From Megasphaera sp. (GTDB taxonomy: Bacteria; Bacillota; Negativicutes; Veillonellales; Megasphaeraceae), in contig JAKVKI010000002.1 of the NCBI GenBank assembly GCA_022486585.1, positions 50,924 to 114,923 on the forward strand: a stretch of 64,000 nt of DNA, written 5' to 3'. The notes under the pieces are model-generated. The model was not told where the DNA came from and did no database searches. It saw only the letters and a program-made list of their open reading frames with translations. The position numbers and the translations under genes are program-made. This document shows, in pieces, positions 57,129-64,000 of the stretch. Numbering within the stretch: the stretch's first letter is position 1; each line of letters starts with the position of its first letter.

Positions 57129-57968
57129 ATGAGTGTACCTATGATACATTTGGATCACATGAGCCATACGTATGAAGATGAAGACGGCCAAGTCGTCTAT
57201 GCCGTCAAGGATGTTTCATTGACGATTGAAGCTGGGGAATTTGTTGCGATTATCGGTACGAATGGATCGGGAAAGTCCACATTGGCAAAACATTTCAATG
57301 TCCTTCTGACACCGACGAGCGGTACTTGTGAAGTTTGTGGCCTGCGGACCGATGATTGGGACAATGTATGGGCTATACGGCAGCAAGTCGGCATGGTATT
57401 CCAGAATCCGGATAACCAGATCGTTGCCGCTGTCGTAGAAGAAGATGTGGCTTTTGGCCCGGAAAACCTTGGTGTACCATCTGATGAGATCAAACAACGA
57501 GTCAGAGACGCCTTAGAACGCGTACATATGACTATTTATGCCAAGCATGGCCCGCATCTCTTGAGTGGCGGCCAGAAACAGCGCGTAGCTATTGCCGGTA
57601 TCCTGGCTATGCAGTCAAAGTGCATCGTTTTAGATGAACCGACGGCTATGTTGGATCCTATTGGCAGAAAAGAAGTAATGGATACGATTCATCAGCTCAA
57701 TAAAGAGGGCATTACCGTTATCATCATTACACATTTTATGGAGGAAGCTGTGCAGGCTGACCGCGTCGTCGTCATGCATAAAGGAGAACTAAAAATGGAC
57801 GATACACCGCGCCATGTCTTTGCGCAGGTCCATACACTGAAACAAATCGGGCTGGATGTGCCCGTTGCTGCTGATTTAGCAGCGCGGCTGCGTCAGCAAG
57901 GCGTAAATCTGCCTGACCATATTATTACAAAGGAAGAATTGGGAGACGCATTATGTCAATTAAGCTAG
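57129..57968 (+). CDS. ecfA1: ECF transporter ATPase A1
   Basis: 279 residues, ABC ATPase. Walker [10 protein letters not shown] (about 42-50), Q-loop VFQNPDNQ, signature LSGGQKQR, Walker B CIVLDEP, switch His ITHFMEE. Q-loop followed by PDNQIV is typical of the ECF A1 subunit. With EcfA2 and EcfT it powers substrate-binding S components encoded elsewhere. It overlaps ecfA2 by 16 bases. Confidence 0.95.
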   Translation: MSVPMIHLDHMSHTYEDEDGQVVYAVKDVSLTIEAGEFVAIIGTNGSGKSTLAKHFNVLLTPTSGTCEVCGLRTDDWDNVWAIRQQVGMVFQNPDNQIVAAVVEEDVAFGPENLGVPSDEIKQRVRDALERVHMTIYAKHGPHLLSGGQKQRVAIAGILAMQSKCIVLDEPTAMLDPIGRKEVMDTIHQLNKEGITVIIITHFMEEAVQADRVVVMHKGELKMDDTPRHVFAQVHTLKQIGLDVPVAADLAARLRQQGVNLPDHIITKEELGDALCQLS

Positions 57969-58822
57969 ATCATGTGACATACACCTATGGCACAGGGACG
58001 CCTTTTGAAAAGAACGCCCTTTGCGAAACAAATATAGAAATTCATGAAGGCGAATTTGTTGGCATTATTGGTCATACCGGTTCTGGTAAATCAACATTCG
58101 TCCAGCTTCTGAACGGCCTTATCCATCCGACAACAGGGGTCGTTACTGTAGATGGTACAGATCTGTCTCTAAAGACGAAAGACGCCATGGCAGTGCGTCA
58201 TAAAGTTGGCATGGTTTTCCAGTATCCGGAATATCAGCTTTTTGAAGAAACAATCGCGAAAGATATTGCATTTGGACCTCGGAATTTCGGACTCAGCGAG
58301 CCGGAAATCGAAGAACGGGTCCGCGAAGCGATGGAATTTGTCGGACTTGATTATAAGACCTATGCTGAGCGTTCGCCTTTTAGATTGAGCGGCGGCCAAA
58401 TGCGTCGTGTCGCTATTGCCGGCGTCATTGCGATCCATCCGTCATATTTGATCCTCGATGAACCGTCAGCCGGATTGGACCCTGTGGGCAGACGGGAAAT
58501 ATTTTCAGAGATCCAGCGCTGGCATCAGGAAAAGGGTATTACCTGTATTCTTGTATCTCATAATATGGAGGATATTTCTCGTCTGGCGACTCGCCTTCTC
58601 GTACTGAGTCACGGTAAAGTGACGCTGGACGGTGAACCACTCCATATCTTCTCTACATGCCAGGAAAAGCTTCGAGAAGCGGGTGTTTCTGTACCGCCAG
58701 TGACAGCGGTCCTGCAATATTTACAATCACGAGGAGTATCGGTTGATGATAGTGTCCATTCTGTTCAAGAAGGTGCCGCTTCTATTTTCGATTGGCTGAG
58801 GAGGAATAAACATGCTCACTGA
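57953..58822 (+). CDS. ecfA2: ECF transporter ATPase A2
   Basis: 289 residues, ABC ATPase. Walker [11 protein letters not shown]-loop [14 protein letters not shown] (the YPEYQLF form marks A2), signature LSGGQMRR, Walker [13 protein letters not shown]. Overlaps ecfA1 at its start and ecfT at its end, so the three are made together. Confidence 0.95.
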   Translation: MSIKLDHVTYTYGTGTPFEKNALCETNIEIHEGEFVGIIGHTGSGKSTFVQLLNGLIHPTTGVVTVDGTDLSLKTKDAMAVRHKVGMVFQYPEYQLFEETIAKDIAFGPRNFGLSEPEIEERVREAMEFVGLDYKTYAERSPFRLSGGQMRRVAIAGVIAIHPSYLILDEPSAGLDPVGRREIFSEIQRWHQEKGITCILVSHNMEDISRLATRLLVLSHGKVTLDGEPLHIFSTCQEKLREAGVSVPPVTAVLQYLQSRGVSVDDSVHSVQEGAASIFDWLRRNKHAH

Positions 58823-59609
58823 TATTACGCTGGGACAATATTTTCCTGGCACATCCTTCCTGCATCGATTAGATCCACGGGCTAAGATCTTAGCTACGAT
58901 GATTTTTATCGTAGCGATTTTCTTTGCTGATTCCTTGGCGTCGTACGGATTAGTGACGGCGTTTGTCGTTTTGAATTTCATCATTTCCAAATTGCCGGCA
59001 AAACTGATTATGAAGTCGTTGAAACCGTTATGGATCATTATCGTTTTTACGATGGGGATCCATATTTTCACGACACCGGGGACCATTATTTGGCAGTATG
59101 GATTTCTTCATATAACGAAAGAAGGTATCTACCAAGGCAGCCTCATGACGGCTCGTCTCGTGTATTTGATTGTGTTTTCTTCTTTATTGACGTATACGAC
59201 ATCACCGATTGTCCTGACAGACGGAATCGAACATTTACTGAACCCGTTTAAGCGGATTGGCGTACCTGCCCATGAACTGGCCATGATGATGACTATTGCC
59301 CTGCGGTTCATTCCGACACTTCTCGAAGAAACAGATCGTATCATGAAAGCGCAGACCGCCAGGGGTGCTAATTTCACTAGTGGCAGCTTATGGCAGCGTG
59401 GTAAAAATATGGTACCCTTATTAGTGCCGCTTTTTGTCAGTGCCTTTCGTCGTGCCGATGATCTGGCAACGGCCATGGAAGCCCGTTGCTACCGTGGTGG
59501 TGAAGGACGGACACGCATGAATGAATTAGCCTATACCTATCGGGATGGCATTGCCATGGGAGCCGTTTTGGCAGTGACAGCGGTGCTGGCGGCTATGCGG
59601 TGGCTCTGA
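58812..59609 (+). CDS. ecfT: ECF transporter transmembrane subunit T
   Basis: 265 residues, about five membrane helices. LGQYFPGTSFLHRLDPRAKI is the N-terminal family signature; two ATPase-coupling motifs of the Ala-Arg-Gly type are seen: ARGANF near residue 181 and ARCYRGGEGR near 220. Shared T component for vitamin or metal S subunits. The stop shares a base with the truA start. Confidence 0.95.
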   Translation: MLTDITLGQYFPGTSFLHRLDPRAKILATMIFIVAIFFADSLASYGLVTAFVVLNFIISKLPAKLIMKSLKPLWIIIVFTMGIHIFTTPGTIIWQYGFLHITKEGIYQGSLMTARLVYLIVFSSLLTYTTSPIVLTDGIEHLLNPFKRIGVPAHELAMMMTIALRFIPTLLEETDRIMKAQTARGANFTSGSLWQRGKNMVPLLVPLFVSAFRRADDLATAMEARCYRGGEGRTRMNELAYTYRDGIAMGAVLAVTAVLAAMRWL

Positions 59610-60391
59610 TGAAGAAAAATATCTGCCTTACAGTTGCCTATGATGGTACAGATTTTCATGGCTTTCAGCGTCAAACAAATGCTGTTTCTGTCCAGGCTTA
59701 TTTAGAACAGGCCTTGTCAAGCATTTTCCATCATCCTATTACGATCTATGGAGCGGCCCGGACAGATGCAGGGGTCCATGCGCGCGGACAAGTCGTTAAT
59801 TTTTATGGGGAAGGAACTATTCCTACGGAAAAGATTCCGTATGCCATGAAAGGATATTTGCCGCCGGAAATCGTTGTCGTATCGGCGCAAGACATGGCTG
59901 AACGATTTAGTGTACGCCATGACAATACAGGGAAATGGTATCGCTATTCGATCGTTAATGATTTGATTCATGACCCGTTCCTGTTGCGGTATGCCTGGTT
60001 CATTCGAAAAGCTCTTGACCACGATGCAATGCAGGCTGGAGCTGACTTGTTGTTAGGTACGCATGATTTTTCTGCCTTTGAAGGGCAAAATACGACGCCT
60101 ATGAACCCGGTTAAAACGATGTATGCTATTACTATCCATCGGCAAGGACATGTCCTGCATATCGATGTGATTGGTGATGGATTTTTATATCATATGGTTC
60201 GCAATATTGCTGGCGGGTTAGTGGATTTGGGACTTCATCGATTGACGCCACAGCGATTTAGTGAAATATTGGCCAGCCGGGACCGTAAACAGCTTGGCGC
60301 TACGGCGCCTGCCAGAGGGCTTTGTTTGGAAGAAGTGTTCTATAATAGGGAAAAAATGGAGCAGCAAATCCAAACGATACGGTCATGGTGA
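59609..60391 (+). CDS. truA: tRNA pseudouridine(38-40) synthase
   Basis: 260 residues. Start ATG 59609, sharing one base with the ecfT stop. YDGTDFHGFQRQ at the N-terminus; catalytic Asp in GAARTDAGVHARGQV (about residue 53); GTHDFSAFEG; and DGFLYHMVRNIAGG late. ecfA1-ecfA2-ecfT-truA is a standard Firmicutes order. Confidence 0.97.
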   Translation: MKKNICLTVAYDGTDFHGFQRQTNAVSVQAYLEQALSSIFHHPITIYGAARTDAGVHARGQVVNFYGEGTIPTEKIPYAMKGYLPPEIVVVSAQDMAERFSVRHDNTGKWYRYSIVNDLIHDPFLLRYAWFIRKALDHDAMQAGADLLLGTHDFSAFEGQNTTPMNPVKTMYAITIHRQGHVLHIDVIGDGFLYHMVRNIAGGLVDLGLHRLTPQRFSEILASRDRKQLGATAPARGLCLEEVFYNREKMEQQIQTIRSW

Positions 60392-60450
60392 TGTAATCGC
60401 CTTGATATTCAGCGGAATAACATAAACAAAGCTACTAAGGCCTGCGCAAT

Positions 60451-60461
60451 TATGGTATAAT
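60451..60461 (+). promoter_or_regulatory. Extended -10 promoter of the TrpD-like gene
   Basis: TATGGTATAAT about 60 bp before the start codon; no clear -35. Confidence 0.55.
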
Positions 60462-60521
60462 GAATATATATAATATGCATAGGAATTATTGCCTCGTATT
60501 GTGCCCAAGGGGGTGACTGGT

Positions 60522-61586
60522 ATGCTGAAAAGTATGTTAGATAAGGTGGTTCACGGCAGCAATCTCACAGAACGAGAAAGTGCCTATATGATGAATCAAA
60601 TGATGAACGGGACCTTTTCTGATGTGCCCCTAGGGGCTTTTTTGGCGGCCATGGCGACTAAAGGACCGTCAGAAGAAGAAATGACAGTGTTTGCTCGTAC
60701 TATGCGGGAACATAGTTTACAAGTAGCGTATGAGGGTGATCTGTTCGATATTGTTGGCACCGGCGGAGGTAAAGCTAAAACCTTCAATATTTCAACGACA
60801 GCGGCCATCGTCATTGCTGCTGGAGGCGTTCTCGTAGCAAAACATGGCAATCGGGCCAAAACATCTCGTAGTGGTTCAGCGGATATGCTGGAAGCCTTGG
60901 GCGTCAATATTTTCCTGAGTCCTGAAAGTTGTTTGGACATGTTGCGTCAAATCGGTATTTGTTATTTCTATACTCGATATTATTACTATATGATGAAACG
61001 TATTGATGCAGTCCGGAATCAATTGGGTATTACCACTATTTTTGATGTGCTGCGTCCGCTGACCAATCCGGCGCATGCGACCTTAGAAATACTTGGTGTC
61101 AATGTACCGCATCTCGTCGAACCGATGGCACATGTACTGGCTGGGTTAGGTGTCCGCCATGGTATGGTCGTGTATGGACAGGATGGGACTGATGAGATTT
61201 CCGCTGCAGCGGCTACGACGATTTGTGAATTTACAGAAGATGAATTTTCAACGTATGAAATCCGGCCGGAACAATTCAATTTACCCCGTTGTAATGTAGA
61301 AGACCTGCGTGGTGGCATTCCTAAAGAAAATGCAGCTATAACGCGGCATGTTTTGCATGGTGAAAAAGGACCGCACAGGACGGCTATTTTGCTTAATGCT
61401 GGTGCCGGACTTTATATAGGCGGCGCAGCCTTGACGCTGGAAGGCGGCATCAAAGCTGCACGAAGGTTGATCGATAGTGGATTGGCCTGGGAAAAAATGG
61501 AAGATCTTATCTATATGAGTCAAAATATGGGAAAAGTAGAAAAAGTAAAGCTGGCAACGTACAAAGAATCAGAAGATATGGTATAA
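60522..61586 (+). CDS. Anthranilate phosphoribosyltransferase-like protein (diverged TrpD)
   Basis: 354 residues; ATG 60522 behind AAGGGGG (the longer frame has no site). TrpD-type PRPP features: GTGGG at 79-83, NIST, KHGNR with H108, and RSGSADMLEALG. The anthranilate side differs: where TrpD usually has YHPAMK this protein has YYYMMK (Y155 in the His position), and GPL is RPL (R178); R165 is kept. No other trp gene is near. It may be a TrpD with relaxed contacts or a TrpD2/YbiB-like protein with another ligand. Single gene with its own promoter. Confidence 0.75.
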   Translation: MLKSMLDKVVHGSNLTERESAYMMNQMMNGTFSDVPLGAFLAAMATKGPSEEEMTVFARTMREHSLQVAYEGDLFDIVGTGGGKAKTFNISTTAAIVIAAGGVLVAKHGNRAKTSRSGSADMLEALGVNIFLSPESCLDMLRQIGICYFYTRYYYYMMKRIDAVRNQLGITTIFDVLRPLTNPAHATLEILGVNVPHLVEPMAHVLAGLGVRHGMVVYGQDGTDEISAAAATTICEFTEDEFSTYEIRPEQFNLPRCNVEDLRGGIPKENAAITRHVLHGEKGPHRTAILLNAGAGLYIGGAALTLEGGIKAARRLIDSGLAWEKMEDLIYMSQNMGKVEKVKLATYKESEDMV

Positions 61587-61628
61587 TAAAGAACACGCTA
61601 ATTTTAATTATAAGAGGATAATGTTTGT

Positions 61629-62297
61629 ATGACTGATAAAAAACTAGGATGGGTGCTCCATGTAGGCGGCTTGCTAGGTGTCGTCCTCGTCTTTTTGTCC
61701 ATTCAGCTGCTGTTGCCTGATTTTTATGCGACGATGTGGCGGCTTACGGTACAAGGCGACTTGGACGGATTGGCTGATTATATCGCCTCTTTTGGCTTTG
61801 CTGCTATTGGAGTCAGTGTTTTTATGATTGCGTTCGTCAATGCTATCGGACTGCCATCCATTCCGTTCTTGACGGTTAACGGCGTCATTTTTGGCCTTAT
61901 TCCGGGTATTATTATTTCTTGGGTAGGGGAAGTAGTCGGGATCGAAATCAGCTTTCGCCTGACTCGTACGTTATTGCGCAATCAGGCTAAAAAGGTTATT
62001 AGCCGCAGCAACATGTTGGAAAAGCTGGATTCCTACAGCTGTATCAAGACGATTATGTTTGGCAGAGCCATACCGTATTCACCGAATGTAGTCGTTACAG
62101 CATTCAGTGCATTGAGCCACATATCCTATAAGGATCATTTTATTGCCAATGTATTTGGTAAGATTCCGGCAGTTATTGTGGAAGTATGGCTAGGGCATGA
62201 TTTGCTCCGTATTCAAGAACATTGGGGACGTCTGCTCATTCTTATCGTAGCAGTCGTTGCTATTTATGCATTTATTTGGTGGCGTCGCAGGCAATAA
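61629..62297 (+). CDS. VTT/TVP38-family membrane protein
   Basis: 222 residues, about five membrane segments. NAIGLPSIPFLTVNGVIFG and the GEVVGIEISFRLTR stretch with FGRAIPYSPNVVVTAFSALS are the SNARE-associated (DedA/TVP38) signature. Such proteins are thought to move or scramble phospholipids or isoprenoid carriers; the substrate here is unknown. It follows the TrpD-like gene by 42 bases and may be co-transcribed. Closed by a bidirectional terminator. Confidence 0.87.
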   Translation: MTDKKLGWVLHVGGLLGVVLVFLSIQLLLPDFYATMWRLTVQGDLDGLADYIASFGFAAIGVSVFMIAFVNAIGLPSIPFLTVNGVIFGLIPGIIISWVGEVVGIEISFRLTRTLLRNQAKKVISRSNMLEKLDSYSCIKTIMFGRAIPYSPNVVVTAFSALSHISYKDHFIANVFGKIPAVIVEVWLGHDLLRIQEHWGRLLILIVAVVAIYAFIWWRRRQ

Positions 62298-62337
62298 AAA
62301 ACAACTTGCTTTTTTATAAAGGCAAGTTGTTTTTTTA
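62295..62337. terminator. Bidirectional terminator after the VTT gene
   Basis: AAAAAACAACTTGC / GCAAGTTGTTTTTT with a T-rich loop; convergent genes. Confidence 0.92.
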
Positions 62338-62351
62338 TTGCTTGAAATACA

Positions 62352-63152
62352 TTATTTTTGTGCAGTATCAACATCCCAAGCTGTCAAATTTTTAAAGAAA
62401 CGGTCCACAATACGTTTGTACATGCTCGTTGCATCATCGGATCCATCGCGAGTGCGATCGTCCTCAATGGCTGCGACCAGCTTACCTGTTTTCGTATCAT
62501 ACATATGGAAATGAACGTGGACTATAGCACGGGGATAATACGTATCGGGAACATATTCAGGATAGTCTACATTATGCGTATATGAATGAGAATGACCGTT
62601 TTTGTCATAATAATAATCAGTTATTTCACGGCTTTTCCACTCTGTATGTGCCGGTACTAAGTAGGACGTGACGATATATTTGAGCACTTTTGCTGTTACA
62701 TATAAATCGGCTTTTGCATCAATAGCTGCTTGAGGAATTGTGACAGTATCTGCTTGTTCAGTGACTGCTGCTTCTTTTGCCGGGACGGTCACTGGTGTTG
62801 CAGCCGTAGCAGTTGTAGTGGCAACAGCTGGATTTGGAGAGGTAACGTGGGCAGCTTCGACAGACCCAGGGGCTGTTGGAAGCGTGGCATCTACAGTGGG
62901 GATTGGTTCAGTTATAATTTTTTTGGTTTTTACTGTTTTAGATTTTTGTACATAGTATTCCTGTAAAACTCGTTCTTTAATGGAACTGTCTAATTTCACG
63001 TCAGACATATCCAAGGTTGCGGCATACAATGTCTGATTTGGCCTGAAGGTGTAGTGACTGTCGTGCCAAACTGAATAATCAGCGGCTTGAGCTAACGTTG
63101 CGCTAGCTCCTAAGACCAAAGCCAAAATCAAGGTGCGCCAAGATGATTTCAT
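62352..63152 (-). CDS. Secreted protein with Thr/Ala/Pro-rich linker
   Basis: 266 residues from the ATG at 63152 (six bases after GGAGGCG); an ATG two codons upstream is too near the site. Sec signal peptide (about 1-23, cut near AQA-ADY). About 25-80 form a first domain beginning YSVWHDSHYTFRP, 85-135 a Thr/Ala/Pro-rich low-complexity linker, and about 140-266 a domain with VHFHMYDTKTGKLVAAIEDD, which recalls extracytoplasmic lipoprotein-like domains that dimerise on an outer membrane; this is a weak resemblance. Function unknown. Confidence 0.7.
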   Translation of the reverse strand: MKSSWRTLILALVLGASATLAQAADYSVWHDSHYTFRPNQTLYAATLDMSDVKLDSSIKERVLQEYYVQKSKTVKTKKIITEPIPTVDATLPTAPGSVEAAHVTSPNPAVATTTATAATPVTVPAKEAAVTEQADTVTIPQAAIDAKADLYVTAKVLKYIVTSYLVPAHTEWKSREITDYYYDKNGHSHSYTHNVDYPEYVPDTYYPRAIVHVHFHMYDTKTGKLVAAIEDDRTRDGSDDATSMYKRIVDRFFKNLTAWDVDTAQK

Positions 63153-63179
63153 GAGCATCGCCTCCTAAAATTTTATTTT

Positions 63180-63190
63180 ATTATACCATA
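63180..63190 (-). promoter_or_regulatory. Extended -10 promoter of the secreted-protein gene
   Basis: Minus-strand TATGGTATAAT, about 28 bp before the start codon. Confidence 0.6.
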
Positions 63191-63198
63191 GATATAGC

Positions 63199-63236
63199 AA
63201 AAAAAGAGCCTGCATATTATATGCAGGCTCTTTAAT
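63199..63236 (-). terminator. Terminator of the rubrerythrin gene
   Basis: On the minus strand AAAGAGCCTGCATA / TATGCAGGCTCTTT followed by T7. Confidence 0.93.
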
Positions 63237-63250
63237 CAGAAAAGATATAC

Positions 63251-63799
63251 TTATTTACCGAAATAACGGCTCAAGAGACCATCGAATACGCGGCCATGAC
63301 GAGCTTCATCTTTTGCCATTTCATGGACTGTATCGTGAATAGCATCTAAATTCAACTGTTTTGCTAATTTAGCGATATCCATTTTTCCGGCACAAGCGCC
63401 CTGTTCAGCAGCTGCACGCATTTCGAGATTTTTCTGTGTGTCGTCTGTTACGACTTCGCCGAGGAGTTCAGCAAACTTAGCAGCATGTTCAGCTTCTTCG
63501 AAAGCAATGCGTTTATATGCTTCAGCAACTTCCGGATAACCCTGGCGGTCAGCAACACGGCTCATAGCAAGATACATGCCGACTTCGGAGCATTCACCAG
63601 TGAAATTGAGGTGTAAGCCTTCGAGAATGCGTTCATCGACGCCCTTAGCAACGCCAACGCGATGTTCATCAGCGTATTCTTTGACACCAGCTACTAATTC
63701 TGTGAATTTTTCTCTTGGAGCGCCACATTGCGGACACTTGACCGGAGCTTCAGAACCTTCAAATACATAACCACAGATACCGCATACGAATTTTTTCAT
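63251..63799 (-). CDS. rbr: Rubrerythrin, reverse domain order
   Basis: 182 residues. NADH-linked peroxide reduction that protects anaerobes. Here the rubredoxin-like domain is first ([21 protein letters not shown]6/C9 and the second pair near 23/26), followed by the ferritin-like diiron domain with EC..E ([11 protein letters not shown]), [10 protein letters not shown] and [11 protein letters not shown]: the reverse rubrerythrin arrangement common in clostridia. ATG behind TTGGAGG. Monocistronic; the upstream AT-rich region carries an inverted repeat at 63857-63880 that could bind a peroxide or oxygen regulator. Confidence 0.95.
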   Translation of the reverse strand: MKKFVCGICGYVFEGSEAPVKCPQCGAPREKFTELVAGVKEYADEHRVGVAKGVDERILEGLHLNFTGECSEVGMYLAMSRVADRQGYPEVAEAYKRIAFEEAEHAAKFAELLGEVVTDDTQKNLEMRAAAEQGACAGKMDIAKLAKQLNLDAIHDTVHEMAKDEARHGRVFDGLLSRYFGK

Positions 63800-64000
63800 T
63801 TTACATTACCTCCAAATTGAATAATACTAATGGTAACAAATAGTATAGAGTAAATAGTAGTTAAAATAACTTACTACTAATAGATAAATGTTATTTGTTA
63901 TGCTGTAATTATAGCAAATAGAAATAAGAAATGCAAGAGTAATTTACAAATATTTTTATTTGAAAATAATTATCTGTTATTTAACACTGTCCACTTATAC
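63800..64000. other. AT-rich upstream region of rubrerythrin
   Basis: No gene seen. Contains an imperfect inverted repeat TAGTAGTTA...TAACTTACTACTA (about 63857-63882) and other AT-rich palindromic segments; the promoter hexamers are not clear enough to call. Confidence 0.4.

Overview
The window reads as the chromosome of a strictly anaerobic Negativicute, most likely Megasphaera or a close Veillonellaceae relative (inference from gene content and order; no rRNA or marker search was possible). It combines a Firmicutes-type gene order (septum protein, S1 protein, ppx, tilS, hpt, ftsH, birA, coaX, dusB, greA, lysS), strong Shine-Dalgarno sites and GUG/UUG starts with phosphatidylserine synthase/decarboxylase, a complete Rnf complex, a flavin D-lactate/glycolate-type dehydrogenase and a rubrerythrin. 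No prophage, insertion sequence, CRISPR array or rRNA operon is visible. Nearly everything is chromosomal core or lineage-specific core.

Layout. 1-3932: PEP synthase (5' end outside the window) with a CcpN-like HTH-CBS repressor and the PEP synthase regulatory kinase/phosphorylase. 4010-10955: an unusual three-gene module: a 1616-residue fusion of HD hydrolase, helical repeats, NMN-adenylyltransferase-like and phosphoribosyltransferase-like domains, then a diverged lactate/malate-dehydrogenase-like protein and a two-domain flavoprotein. 11006-19072: rpmB (minus), recG, guaB, a WecG/TagA-type glycosyltransferase, psd, pssA, a membrane GT2 and surE. 19186-20910: glycine riboswitch and a Na+/amino-acid symporter. 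21185-23649: tRNA-Ser (minus), a 52-residue small protein and a two-gene radical-SAM DNA modification/repair-like pair. 23726-27511: DUF1934, argS, pyrG.

27512-28167 is a 656-base gene-free region that contains a strong promoter and a roughly 255-nt predicted structured RNA leader in front of rnfCDGEAB-apbE (28168-34274). Next come an Lrp-type regulator, a ferredoxin-like protein divergent from a Crp/Fnr regulator across a nested palindrome, an FMN riboswitch with ribBA, and a convergent FAD-linked oxidase. 39626-50419 is the housekeeping stretch from the septum protein to lysS. 50490-54057 holds a secreted repeat protein, a stand-alone BrxF-like P-loop protein, uppP and an unknown helical protein. 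54190-60391 holds DUF805-feoA-feoB, the ECF transporter energising module (two ATPases and EcfT) and truA. The end carries a diverged TrpD-like phosphoribosyltransferase, a VTT membrane protein, a second secreted protein and rubrerythrin.

The genes fit an anaerobe that ferments lactate and other acids. Rnf couples ferredoxin oxidation to NAD reduction and ion pumping, ApbE flavinylates RnfD/RnfG, ribBA feeds flavin synthesis, PEP synthase and its regulators control gluconeogenesis, and rubrerythrin, FeoAB and Fe-S regulators manage iron and oxygen. The best candidates for undescribed biology are the 4010-10955 module, the rnf leader RNA and the orphan BrxF-like gene.
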